The notes below the pieces were generated by a model. The model did not search any database, was not told where the DNA came from, and saw nothing but the letters and a program-made list of their open reading frames with translations. A stretch of DNA of 64,000 nt from Streptomyces sp. NBC_01116. GTDB lineage: Bacteria; Actinomycetota; Actinomycetes; Streptomycetales; Streptomycetaceae. The stretch is taken from positions 2,666,001 through 2,730,000 of the forward strand of contig NZ_CP108644.1 in NCBI RefSeq assembly GCF_041435495.1, in the 5' to 3' direction. The position numbers were made by a program, and so were the translations under genes. Of the stretch, positions 41,100 to 49,863 are shown piece after piece. How positions within the stretch are numbered: the first letter of the stretch is position 1; each line of letters begins with the position of its first letter.

Positions 41100-43976
41100 A
41101 TGCGTCACAACGAACGGGCGGCCTCCGCCCCGTGGATCCGTACCCGGCTGCGTACCGCGCCCGGTGCGGCGACGGCACTCGCCGTGCTGGTGCTGGTGAC
41201 GGCTTTCCTGGCCGCGGCGTTCCCGCGGGCCGTGGACGCGTACGAGTCGAAGGGGCTGCGCCACGACATCCTGACGGCGGACGCGGGTCGCAGCACGCTG
41301 GAGGTCGCCCGCCCGCAGCCCGGGCTGGAGCTGCCGCAGGCGCAGCGGGACGCCGAGGTGCGCGGCCCCGAGCTGGCGCGGATCGGGGCGGGGCTGCTGA
41401 AGACGCTGCCCGCACCGCTGCGCGCCGACACCTCGTCGGTCGCGTACGGCGTGCGCACCACGAAGCCGGCCGTCGCGAACGAGCCCTGGCTGCCGAGGCC
41501 CGAAGCGGTTCCGCCGCAGTTCTCGTACGTGGCGCAGTCGGGGCTGAAGGAGCACGCCACCCTGGCCTCGGGCGCCTGGCCGACGACGCCGCGCGAGGTG
41601 ACGTCGGACTCCCGTGAGGTGCAGGGCGCGGTCACCGAGGAGACGGCGGCCGAGCTGAAGGTGAAGGTCGGCGCGACCATCGAGCTGCTCACCGCGGCGC
41701 AGGAACCCATCACCGTCACGATCACCGGCATCGTGGCCCCGCGCGACCCGCGGGGCAGCTACTGGTCCGCCGATCCGCTGCTGCGCACCCCGTCGCTGGT
41801 CCCGGACCCCACGAGCCCCTTCCCGGTGCACTTCTGGACCGGCACCGTCCTGCTGGCCGAGGACGCCGGTCCCGCGCTCCTGAGCACGGCCGCCGAGCCC
41901 GTCCTCTTCTGGCGCATCCCGCCGGACCCCGCCGGGCTGACCGGCCCCGACGCCGCCCGGCTGACGTCCGTCATCGCCTCGCTGGAGAGCGGCCCCGGGC
42001 TGCTGAAGGTGCGGGAGGTCGCCGGGGGCACCGCGATGGTCGCCACCGGACTCGGCCACATCGTGGAGGCCAACACGCGGATGCGCGACGCGATCAGCCC
42101 CGTGATCGCGGTCGCCGCCCTCGGTATCGGCTCCGTGGCCGCCGTCGTCCTGCTGATGACGGGGGCCCTGATCGCCGCCCGCCGCCGCGGCGAACTGGCG
42201 CTGATGCGCTCACGCGGCGGCTCGCTGCGCGGCATCGGCGGCCGGCTGCTGGCGGAGACCGCGGTGACCGTGCTGCCCGCGAGCGCGCTCGGGCTGCTGC
42301 TGGCGGTGCTGGCGGTGGGCGAGGGCCGATGGTGGCCGGGCGCGCTGGCGGCCGCCGGCGTCGGCCTCCTGGTGTGTGTCGCCCTGCCCGTGCGCACGAC
42401 GCTCCAGCACATCCGGCCCACGCTGCACGGGGCCCGCGAGGACATGGTGAGCGCCCGGCCGTCGCGGCGGCGGACCGTCGCCGAACTGACCCTGCTCGTG
42501 CTGGCGGTCGGCGCGGTGACGGCGCTGCGCCGTCGCGGCACGTCGGCCGAGGGCGGCACCGACCTGCTGGTCAGCGCCGCGCCGGTGCTGGTCGCGCTGA
42601 TCGCGGCGCTGGTGCTGGTGCGGCTCTACCCGCTGCCGCTGCGGCTCGCCGCGCGCCCCATGGCCCGGCTGCGCGGGGCGATCGGCTTCCTCTCGCTGGC
42701 CCGCGCCGGCCGTTCCTCGGCCGGCGGGGCGCTGCCGCTGCTGGCCCTGTTGCTGGCGCTGGCCACGGCGGCGTTCGGCGGCTCGGTGATCGCCGGTATC
42801 GGGGACGCGCGGGACGATGCCGCGCTGGCGTCCGTCGGCGCGGACGCCCGGGTCAGCGGCGCGAGCGAACGGGCGACGCTGCCGGACGCGTTGGTCCGCG
42901 CGGTGAGCGACCTGGACGGCGTACGGAACGCGGCGCCGATCCGGGTCGAGTACGGCGTGGCCCTGCCGGAGGCCGTGGCCGGTGACGGCGGTACGGACGC
43001 GGGCGGTGACGGGGACGGGGCAGGCTCGGACCGTGCCGGTACGGGTAACGGCAGCGGCGGCGACGTGAGGGCCGCGGCCCTGGTGGGCGTCGATCCCGCC
43101 TCGTACGCCGAGCTGGCCCGCGCGACCGGGCTGCCGGCCTTCCCGGCCGCCCCGCTGAAGGCCACCGGCGCCTCGGCCTCCCTGCCCGAGGGCGCGAAGT
43201 CCCAGTCCGGTCCGGAGCGCGTCCTTCCGGCCATCGCCTCCCCGACGGTGGCGGCCCGCCTGGGCAAGGAGCCGCAGGCGGTCGACACGCTGTCCGGCAA
43301 CTTCAAGGTCCAGGTCGTGGGCACCGCCTCGCGCGTCGCGTCGGTCTCCACCACGAACTTCCTGATCGTGAACTCCGCCGTCCTGGAGCAGAAGGCGCCC
43401 ACCACGCTGCTCCTGACCGGGGCGCCGGATCCCGGGAGACTGCACGCGGCGGTCGAGGCGGGCGGCAAGGAGTACGCCGTACAACTGCGTTCCGAGGAGC
43501 GCGCGCGGTATGTGAACACCCCGATGCAGGCGGGGGCAGAACGGATCTACCTCGCGGCCGTCGCGGCCGGCGCCGGCTACGCGCTGCTGGCCGTACTGCT
43601 GTCGCTGCTCCAGACAGCGCCGGAGCGCAAGACGCTGCTGGCGCGGCTGCGGACGATGGGGCTCACCACCGGGCAGGGCCGACGGCTGCTGGCCTTCGAG
43701 GCGACACCGCAGGCGCTGCTGGCGGCGGGCGGCGGCCTGTTCACCGGCTGGGCGACCATCGCCCTGCTCTCCCCCGGCGTCGATCTGGTCCCGCTGGCCC
43801 TCGCGGGCGTCGCCGGAGCGGACACCGGCCCCGTCGTGCTCCGCACCGACCTCTGGTCGCTGGGGCTGCCGGCCGCCGGGGTGGTGGCGCTCGCCGCCGC
43901 TGTCGCGGGCGTTCAGGCGTGGTGGGCGAGCCGCCGCGGATCGATCACCGAACTCAGGGCAGGAGACTCCCGATGA
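41100..43976 (+). CDS. FtsX/MacB-like ABC transporter permease, second of pair
   Basis: A 958-residue partner of the preceding permease. It has the same plan: N-terminal anchor (ALAVLVLVTAFLAAAF), extracellular domain (about 40-320), helix bundle (about 325-450) with RRRGELALMRSRGGSLRG, further helices at about 460-570, a second extracellular domain containing a Gly/Asp-rich loop (TDAGGDGDGAGSDRAGTGNG), and a C-terminal helix bundle with RKTLLARLRTMGLTTGQ. It ends in an ATGA overlap with the ATPase gene, so the three products are made together. Confidence 0.88.
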   Translation: MRHNERAASAPWIRTRLRTAPGAATALAVLVLVTAFLAAAFPRAVDAYESKGLRHDILTADAGRSTLEVARPQPGLELPQAQRDAEVRGPELARIGAGLLKTLPAPLRADTSSVAYGVRTTKPAVANEPWLPRPEAVPPQFSYVAQSGLKEHATLASGAWPTTPREVTSDSREVQGAVTEETAAELKVKVGATIELLTAAQEPITVTITGIVAPRDPRGSYWSADPLLRTPSLVPDPTSPFPVHFWTGTVLLAEDAGPALLSTAAEPVLFWRIPPDPAGLTGPDAARLTSVIASLESGPGLLKVREVAGGTAMVATGLGHIVEANTRMRDAISPVIAVAALGIGSVAAVVLLMTGALIAARRRGELALMRSRGGSLRGIGGRLLAETAVTVLPASALGLLLAVLAVGEGRWWPGALAAAGVGLLVCVALPVRTTLQHIRPTLHGAREDMVSARPSRRRTVAELTLLVLAVGAVTALRRRGTSAEGGTDLLVSAAPVLVALIAALVLVRLYPLPLRLAARPMARLRGAIGFLSLARAGRSSAGGALPLLALLLALATAAFGGSVIAGIGDARDDAALASVGADARVSGASERATLPDALVRAVSDLDGVRNAAPIRVEYGVALPEAVAGDGGTDAGGDGDGAGSDRAGTGNGSGGDVRAAALVGVDPASYAELARATGLPAFPAAPLKATGASASLPEGAKSQSGPERVLPAIASPTVAARLGKEPQAVDTLSGNFKVQVVGTASRVASVSTTNFLIVNSAVLEQKAPTTLLLTGAPDPGRLHAAVEAGGKEYAVQLRSEERARYVNTPMQAGAERIYLAAVAAGAGYALLAVLLSLLQTAPERKTLLARLRTMGLTTGQGRRLLAFEATPQALLAAGGGLFTGWATIALLSPGVDLVPLALAGVAGADTGPVVLRTDLWSLGLPAAGVVALAAAVAGVQAWWASRRGSITELRAGDSR

Positions 43977-44980
43977 CCTCGTCCACCGAGACGGCAGGCA
44001 CGGCCGGCGCGGCCGAAACGACGCTGGCGGAGCTGGAGCAGCGGGCCGCGGCCCGCCGGGACCGCCCTTCCTACGGGCACGACGCGCTGATCGCCTGCGA
44101 CCGTGTGGTGCGGATCTTCACCACGGACGGGGTGGAGGTGCAGGCCCTCCAGGGCCTCGATCTGCTGGTCACCGAGGGCGAGTTGATGGCCCTGGTGGGG
44201 GCTTCGGGCAGCGGCAAGTCGACGCTGATGAACATCCTGGCGGGCCTGGACGTGCCGACGGCGGGTTCGGCGAAGGTCGCGGGCTGCGATCTGCTGTCGA
44301 TGGGCCCGAAGGAGCGGCTCCGCTACCGCCGGGACGTGGTCGGGTTCGTCTGGCAGCAGACCGCCCGCAATCTGCTCCCGTATCTCACCGCGATCCAGAA
44401 CATCACCCTGCCCATGCAGTTGCGCGGCGGTGGCGGCAAGCGCGAACGGGCCGCCCGAGCGGAGTCGTTGCTCACCATGCTCGACATCGCGGACTGCCGC
44501 GACCGGCGCCCCCAGCAGTTGTCCGGTGGGCAGCAGCAGCGGGTGGCCATCGCGGTCGCCTTGGCCAACTCCCCCTCCGTGCTGCTCGCGGACGAGCCGA
44601 CCGGGGAGCTGGACTCGGCCACCGGGGAACAGGTCTTCGCCGCGTTCCGGCGCGCCAACGAGGAGTTGGGCACCTCCATCGTGATCGTCACCCATGACCA
44701 GGCGGTCGCCGACGAGGTGCGGCGTACGGTCGCCATCCGCGACGGCCGTACGTCCTCCGAGGTGCTGCGCCGCACGGAGGTGGACGCGGCGACGGGCCAG
44801 GAGTCGCAGGTGGCCCGGGAGTACGCGATGCTCGACCGGGCGGGGCGGCTCCAGCTGCCCGCGGACTACACGCAGGCGCTGGGCATGGAGCACCGGGTGC
44901 TGCTGGAGCTGGAGCAGGACCACATCGGCGTCTGGCCGGACGCGCACGGGGCAGCCCCGAAGGAGCCGGGCACGCCCTAG
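43973..44980 (+). CDS. ABC transporter ATP-binding protein of the FtsX-type exporter
   Basis: A 335-residue ATPase of the LolD/MacB class. It has Walker A GASGSGKST, Q-loop FVWQQT, signature LSGGQQQR, Walker B VLLADEP and H-loop VTHD. About 100 extra residues after the ATPase core (AREYAMLDRAGRLQLP onward) form a C-terminal extension seen in related actinobacterial proteins. ATG 43973 overlaps the permease stop. The TAG stop (44978-44980) coincides with the CTAG target of a MITE. Confidence 0.93.
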   Translation: MTSSTETAGTAGAAETTLAELEQRAAARRDRPSYGHDALIACDRVVRIFTTDGVEVQALQGLDLLVTEGELMALVGASGSGKSTLMNILAGLDVPTAGSAKVAGCDLLSMGPKERLRYRRDVVGFVWQQTARNLLPYLTAIQNITLPMQLRGGGGKRERAARAESLLTMLDIADCRDRRPQQLSGGQQQRVAIAVALANSPSVLLADEPTGELDSATGEQVFAAFRRANEELGTSIVIVTHDQAVADEVRRTVAIRDGRTSSEVLRRTEVDAATGQESQVAREYAMLDRAGRLQLPADYTQALGMEHRVLLELEQDHIGVWPDAHGAAPKEPGTP

Positions 44981-45196
44981 GGCGTGTTTCGAAAGTAGCG
45001 CCGTCCGCCCGGAGGGCGGGCTCGGCGGCGTCTGGTGCGTGCGATCGCAAGGCGGAGGGTCGCCCCGATACTGGATGTATCGGGGTGATCCCGACAACGC
45101 GGCGAGGGATGGGGCCTCCCCTGCTCGAGCGAAGCCGAGAGCTTGGGGAAGTGCCAGACGCCGCCGAGCAGGCGGGACTTTCGAAACACGCCCTAG
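44977..45196. mobile_element. MITE-like element with 20-bp perfect terminal inverted repeats
   Basis: Ends 44977-44996 and 45177-45196 are perfect inverted repeats beginning CTAGGGCGTGTTTCGAAAGT. Inside lie a 9-bp hairpin (45063-45071 with 45077-45085) and further nested inverted repeats; no coding frame is credible. The outer CTAG fits the CTAG/TA target preference of some IS5-family elements, so this looks like a non-autonomous derivative. Similar elements are, as I recall, frequent in Streptomyces genomes. Confidence 0.8.
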
Positions 45197-45350
45197 CAGC
45201 CCGGGAGCGGACACCGGCGCGCGCCCCGGCAGGCGGGAGCACGGCAAGTAGGGCTGGCACCAGGACAGTTCGAGGGGCTGTCCGGATGGTGGCGGCATCG
45301 GGTGCGCTCGTAACGTCGGTCAGGTCATTCCACCTGCTCCGAGGAGCGCC

Positions 45351-46898
45351 ATGCGCGTCGCCCCACTCCTGTTCGTCGGCCTGGGACTGGCCGGTCTGCT
45401 CGCGGGAGCGGTGCCCGCGACCGCGGCCTCCCCGTCGCCCGCACCCGTACCCCGGCACCTCGACTGGGGACCCTGCCCGGACCGGCACGAGGATCTGAAC
45501 AGAGCGGGCGCCCAGTGCGCCGACGTCACCGTGCCCCTCGATCACGCCGATCCCGGCGGCCGCACGATCCAGGTCGCCATCTCCCGGATCAAGGCCGCGG
45601 ACCCCTCCCGGCGCCGCGGCATCCTCCTCTCCAACCCGGGCGGGCCGGGCGGGGCCGGTCTCGACAACACCCTGCGCCTGCGACCGGCGTTGGGGGACGT
45701 GGCGGACCGCTACGACCTGATCGGCTTCGACCCCCGCTTCCTCGGCGACTCCACGCCGGTCGGCTGCGCCCCGGCGGCGCCGGCCGTGCCGCCCGGCCCC
45801 GTCACCTCCGCGCGCCGGGACTTCGACAGATCGGTCCTCGCGGCCCGTGACACCGCGCGGCGCTGCGGCCGGCACGGGGACAACGCCGCGCTGCTCCCGC
45901 ACGCCTCCTCGCGCAACGTCGCCCGCGACATGGACGCGATCCGCGCGGCGCTGGGCGAGCGCAGGCTCTCCTACTACGGCGTCTCGTACGGGGCCGATCT
46001 GGGCGCCGTCTACACCCAGCTCTTCCCGCGGCGGGCGGACCGGATGGTGCTCGACTCCAGCACCGACCCCACGGCCACCCAGTACGAGCTGTTCCGGTCG
46101 GCCGGGAAGCCGCTCGAAGAGGCCCTGGACACCTGGGCCGGCTGGACCGCCCGGCGCCACGGCGCCTACGCCCTGGGCCGCACGGCCGCCGAGGTGCGGG
46201 CCCGTGTGCAGCGGCTCCTCGACCAGGCGGAGAGACGCCCGGTGTCCGTCGCCGGCACCCGGCTCGACGCCCCCGTCCTGCGGCTCGTGCTCCGGCAGCT
46301 GATCCAGCACGAGGAGTACGACGCGGCGTTCGCCGGCACGGTACGGGACCTGGTGGACGCGGCCGCCGGAAAGCCGGTCGAGCCCGGTCCCGAACTGGCC
46401 GCGATGCTGGAGATGCTCGCCTCCCCCGAGCTGGCGGACAGCATGCTGGGCGGTGCGGTGTTCATGTGCGGGGACGGCGGCTGGCCGGCCGGCGGATGGC
46501 CCGCCGACCCGGAGACGTACTGGAAGAACTCCCAGCGCAGCCGGACCGAGCAGCCCGTCTTCGGTCCGTTCGTGAACGGGATGACGGCCCCCTGCGCCTT
46601 CTGGGAGACCGGGCCGGCAGAGCCCGGCACCAGGATCGGCAACGACGTGCCCGTCCTGATGCTCCAGGCCCGCCACGACAACAACGTGCCGTACGAGGGG
46701 GCGTTGGCCCTGCACCGCAGGCTGACCGGATCGCGGCTGGTGACGGCGGACATCCGCGCGCACGGCGTCTACGGGCGCGGGACCGACGGGTTGCGACCGG
46801 TGCCCTGCGCCGACCGGGCCGTCAACGCCTATCTGCGCGACGGGGCCCTGCCCGCGCACGACCTCACCTGCCCCGCGGCCGGGAGGTCCGAGCGATGA
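45351..46898 (+). CDS. secreted S33-family (tripeptidyl aminopeptidase-like) alpha/beta hydrolase
   Basis: A 515-residue exported hydrolase. A signal peptide (about 1-26, ends VPATAA) precedes an alpha/beta-hydrolase fold with the oxyanion region LLSNPGGPGGAG, the nucleophile Ser212 in YYGVSYGADLG, a C-terminal TAP-like part with the acid Asp in MLQARHDNNVPYEGA, and the His in RAHGVYG. Relatives cleave N-terminal tripeptides or act as esterases outside the cell. The acid-residue loop departs from the more usual GELDPVTP form, so substrate range is open. ATG 45351 follows GAGGAG. The 154 bases between the MITE and the gene hold no clear promoter. Confidence 0.9.
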   Translation: MRVAPLLFVGLGLAGLLAGAVPATAASPSPAPVPRHLDWGPCPDRHEDLNRAGAQCADVTVPLDHADPGGRTIQVAISRIKAADPSRRRGILLSNPGGPGGAGLDNTLRLRPALGDVADRYDLIGFDPRFLGDSTPVGCAPAAPAVPPGPVTSARRDFDRSVLAARDTARRCGRHGDNAALLPHASSRNVARDMDAIRAALGERRLSYYGVSYGADLGAVYTQLFPRRADRMVLDSSTDPTATQYELFRSAGKPLEEALDTWAGWTARRHGAYALGRTAAEVRARVQRLLDQAERRPVSVAGTRLDAPVLRLVLRQLIQHEEYDAAFAGTVRDLVDAAAGKPVEPGPELAAMLEMLASPELADSMLGGAVFMCGDGGWPAGGWPADPETYWKNSQRSRTEQPVFGPFVNGMTAPCAFWETGPAEPGTRIGNDVPVLMLQARHDNNVPYEGALALHRRLTGSRLVTADIRAHGVYGRGTDGLRPVPCADRAVNAYLRDGALPAHDLTCPAAGRSER

Positions 46899-46932
46899 TC
46901 GGCGGGCATCCGGGGGGGGCGGGACCTCCGGG

Positions 46933-47649
46933 TCAGCGGGGGCCGACGGTGAAGGGCAGGGCTCCGAGCTCGCCGCTCGTCGTGCGGCGCAGGGCGATCG
47001 AGCCGTACGGGGTCCGCAGCCTGAGCCAGATGCCCGAGGACAGCAGCGATACCGGGAAACGGGGGTCGGCCCGGAGGAAGCCGAGGGACTGGGCCGCGTG
47101 GACGGCCCGGAGCGGAAGCCCCGTGGCGCCTACCGGCCGGGACCAGATCTCGCGGCCGATACGGTCCCGCTCGGCACGGGTGCGCCGCTCCTCGGGCAGG
47201 GCCTCGTCCCGGGTGCGGAAGTCGGCGACGGCGGCTTCCAGCTCGGCGCGCAGGGCGTCCGGCCCCGGCAGCCCGGGCTGCTCCCGCCAGGGGCCCCGGG
47301 GCGGCAGCACACCGGTCCACGGCGGCCCGGTGACGGGGGCGGGCAGCGCACCGGCGCCCGGCTCCGGGTCGCCCTCGGGGTCTCCGGGACCGGGAACGTC
47401 CAGGCTCTCCAGCAGCTCCCCGGCCGACACCGTGACGTCGAGCGTCTCGGGGCGGGCCAGGCGGGCGGCGCGGATGGCGAGGACCTCGAAGGAGGGCGGA
47501 CGGCCGAACACGGCCAGCGCGTCGCCGCCGCCCGCCTGGAGCCGGACCGCGGCGGCCCGGTCGTAGTGGAGCAGCCGGCCGAGGAAGGCGGCGAGATCCG
47601 CCGCCTCCCTCGCGTCGGCGAACCGCAGCGACTGCACGGGCACGGTCAT
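46933..47649 (-). CDS. hypothetical protein, third gene of the ettA cluster
   Basis: A 238-residue cytoplasmic protein that I cannot assign to a family. It has an N-terminal helical part (ADLAAFLGRLLHYDRAAAVRL), a Pro/Gly-rich middle and a C-terminal strand-rich part (IWLRLRTPYGSIALRRTTSG). ATG 47649 overlaps the thioesterase stop by ATGA, so both are translated together. The conserved coupling to a thioesterase suggests a related or regulatory role, but no catalytic motif is visible. Confidence 0.75.
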   Translation of the reverse strand: MTVPVQSLRFADAREAADLAAFLGRLLHYDRAAAVRLQAGGGDALAVFGRPPSFEVLAIRAARLARPETLDVTVSAGELLESLDVPGPGDPEGDPEPGAGALPAPVTGPPWTGVLPPRGPWREQPGLPGPDALRAELEAAVADFRTRDEALPEERRTRAERDRIGREIWSRPVGATGLPLRAVHAAQSLGFLRADPRFPVSLLSSGIWLRLRTPYGSIALRRTTSGELGALPFTVGPR

Positions 47650-48068
47650 GCCGCGGCGGGCTCCTCTGCCAGGTACTGCTGGAGGAAGAGCTTCTCCTCG
47701 GCGGAGATCCGCCGGGGCCGCTCCGCCGCCAGGTCGTACGGCACGACGACGGTCGAGGCGCGTACGTACACCTGGTCGGGGTCCTTGATCTCATAGGCGA
47801 TCGTCAGGGACGCGGCGCCGATCTTCGTGACCCACGACTCGACGGTCACCGGCTCGTGCCGGTGGACCAGCGGCCGCACGTAGTCGATCTCGTGACGGGC
47901 CACGACGGACCCGCCCGAGAACGACGGCGAGCCGTCCCCGGGCGCCAGCCGGAACATGAAGTCGATGCGCGCCTCCTCCAGGTAGCGGAGGAAGACCACG
48001 TTGTTGACGTGGCCGAAGGCGTCCATGTCCGACCAGCGCAGGGGGCAGCTGTAGAGATGACGAGCCAA
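47646..48068 (-). CDS. hotdog-fold acyl-CoA thioesterase
   Basis: A 140-residue enzyme of the 4-hydroxybenzoyl-CoA thioesterase/YbgC type that hydrolyses acyl-CoA thioesters. The signature is RWSDMDAFGHVNNVVFLRYLEEARIDFMF, cut here to WSDMDAFGHVNNVVFLRYL, with the catalytic Asp in the SDMD turn. The natural start is TTG 48068, giving MARHLYSCPL, five bases after the ettA stop with GAGG about 10 bases upstream; no ATG or GTG fits the family N-terminus. It is in one unit with ettA upstream and the unknown gene downstream. Confidence 0.88.
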   Translation of the reverse strand: MARHLYSCPLRWSDMDAFGHVNNVVFLRYLEEARIDFMFRLAPGDGSPSFSGGSVVARHEIDYVRPLVHRHEPVTVESWVTKIGAASLTIAYEIKDPDQVYVRASTVVVPYDLAAERPRRISAEEKLFLQQYLAEEPAAA

Positions 48069-48073
48069 GACGA

Positions 48074-49738
48074 TCAGCCTCGCGTGAGCTTCTTGTACGT
48101 GGCACGGTGCGGGCGTGCCGCGTCCGCGCCGAGGCGCTCGATCTTGTTCTTCTCGTACGACTCGAAGTTGCCCTCGAACCAGTACCACTTGGAGTCACCC
48201 TCGTAGGCGAGGATGTGCGTGGCGACGCGGTCCAGGAACCAACGGTCGTGGGAGATGACCACCGCGGCGCCCGGGAACTCCAGGAGGGCGTTCTCCAGCG
48301 AGGAGAGCGTCTCGACGTCGAGGTCGTTGGTGGGCTCGTCGAGGAGCAGCAGGTTGCCGCCCTCCTTGAGCGTCAGGGCCAGGTTGAGGCGGTTGCGCTC
48401 ACCACCGGACAGGACGCCGGCCGGCTTCTGCTGGTCCGGGCCCTTGAAGCCGAAGGCGGAGACGTAGGCGCGCGAGGGCATCTCGACCTGGCCGACGTTG
48501 ATGTAGTCCAGCTCGTCCGAGACGACGGCCCAGAGGGTCTTCTTCGGGTCGATGTTGGCGCGGGACTGGTCGACGTAGGAGATCTTGACCGTGTCACCGA
48601 TCTTGACCGAGCCGCTGTCCGGCGTCTCCAGGCCCTGGATCATCTTGAACAGCGTGGTCTTGCCCGCGCCGTTCGGACCGATGACGCCGACGATGCCGTT
48701 ACGGGGCAGCGTGAACGACAGGTCGTCGATGAGGACCTTGTCGCCGAAGGCCTTCGAGAGGTTCTCGACCTCGACGACGATGGAACCGAGCCGCGGGCCC
48801 GGCGGAATCTGGATCTCCTCGAAGTCCAGCTTCCGCATCTTGTCCGCCTCGGCCGCCATCTCCTCGTAGCGGGCGAGTCGGGCCTTGGACTTGGTCTGGC
48901 GGCCCTTGGCGTTGGACCGCACCCACTCCAGCTCTTCCTTGAGCCGCTTCTGACGCTTCTCGTCCTTGCGGCCCTCGACCTTGAGGCGGGTGGCCTTCTT
49001 GTCGAGGTAGGTGGAGTAGTTGCCCTCGTAGGGGATCGCGCGGCCGCGGTCCAGTTCGAGGATCCACTCGGCGACGTTGTTCAGGAAGTACCGGTCGTGG
49101 GTGACGGCGACGACGGCACCCGTGTACTTCGAGAGGTGCTGCTCCAGCCAGTTCACCGACTCGGCGTCCAGGTGGTTGGTGGGCTCGTCGAGGAGGAGCA
49201 GGTCCGGGGCCTCGATGAGCAGCTTGCAGAGCGCCACACGGCGCTTCTCGCCACCGGAGAGGTTGGTGACCGGCCAGTCGCCGGGCGGGCAGCCCAGGGC
49301 GTCCATGGCCTGCTCCAGCTGCGCGTCCAGGTCCCACGCGTTCGCGTGGTCCAGGTCTTCCTGGAGCTTGCCCATCTCGTCCATGAGCGCGTCGGAGTAG
49401 TCGGTCGCCATCAGCTCGGCGACCTCGTTGAAGCGCTTGAGCTTGCCCATGACCTCGGCGGCGCCGTCCTGGACGTTCTCCAGGACGGTCTTCGACTCGT
49501 CCAGCTTCGGCTCCTGCATGAGGATGCCGACGCTGAAACCGGGCGAGATGAAGGCGTCGCCGTTGGAGGGCTGCTCCAGGCCCGCCATGATCTTCAGCAC
49601 CGTGGACTTACCGGCGCCGTTGGGCCCCACGACACCGATCTTCGCGCCGGGCAGGAAGTTCAGGTTGACGTCATCGAGAATCACCTTGTCGCCGTGCGCT
49701 TTGCGCGTCTTGCGCATGGTGTAGATGTACTCAGCCAA
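48074..49738 (-). CDS. ettA: energy-dependent translational throttle protein EttA (ABC-F)
   Basis: A 554-residue ABC-F protein that binds the ribosomal E site and couples early elongation to ATP/ADP ratio. Two ATPase domains are visible with Walker [10 protein letters not shown] (twice), signatures [10 protein letters not shown] and [10 protein letters not shown], and both Walker [12 protein letters not shown] and [11 protein letters not shown]. They are joined by the charged linker [17 protein letters not shown]. The EttA-type N-terminus [16 protein letters not shown] requires TTG 49738 as start, with GGACGG about 8 bases upstream. There are no membrane helices, so it is not a transporter. 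Confidence 0.95.
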   Translation of the reverse strand: MAEYIYTMRKTRKAHGDKVILDDVNLNFLPGAKIGVVGPNGAGKSTVLKIMAGLEQPSNGDAFISPGFSVGILMQEPKLDESKTVLENVQDGAAEVMGKLKRFNEVAELMATDYSDALMDEMGKLQEDLDHANAWDLDAQLEQAMDALGCPPGDWPVTNLSGGEKRRVALCKLLIEAPDLLLLDEPTNHLDAESVNWLEQHLSKYTGAVVAVTHDRYFLNNVAEWILELDRGRAIPYEGNYSTYLDKKATRLKVEGRKDEKRQKRLKEELEWVRSNAKGRQTKSKARLARYEEMAAEADKMRKLDFEEIQIPPGPRLGSIVVEVENLSKAFGDKVLIDDLSFTLPRNGIVGVIGPNGAGKTTLFKMIQGLETPDSGSVKIGDTVKISYVDQSRANIDPKKTLWAVVSDELDYINVGQVEMPSRAYVSAFGFKGPDQQKPAGVLSGGERNRLNLALTLKEGGNLLLLDEPTNDLDVETLSSLENALLEFPGAAVVISHDRWFLDRVATHILAYEGDSKWYWFEGNFESYEKNKIERLGADAARPHRATYKKLTRG

Positions 49739-49800
49739 GAGAAACCGTCCGGCAGCAATAGAGGTGTGGGCAGATACACCCCATCTTGCCTGACGGCCCT

Positions 49801-49824
49801 CCCCGGACGGAAACCCGTCCGGGG
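49801..49824 (-). terminator. hairpin after the surface-protein gene
   Basis: Perfect 10-bp arms CCCCGGACGG/CCGTCCGGGG with an AAAC loop lie 40 bases after the leftward gene ending at 49864 and before ettA. Confidence 0.6.
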
Positions 49825-49863
49825 ATCGACACGGGAGCGACGTCACTCCCTGAGCACGGAAGC

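Noticed and set aside
37724..41101. Leftward open frame of 1125 codons opposite the first FtsX-type permease
   Set aside because: Same GC-shadow effect; Arg/Gly/Gln-rich translation with no domain, while the sense strand has a full permease.
44981..45350. Possible gene in the gap after the ABC ATPase
   Set aside because: Open frames there run through the MITE inverted repeats and lack ribosome sites; the segment is explained as a MITE plus an upstream region.
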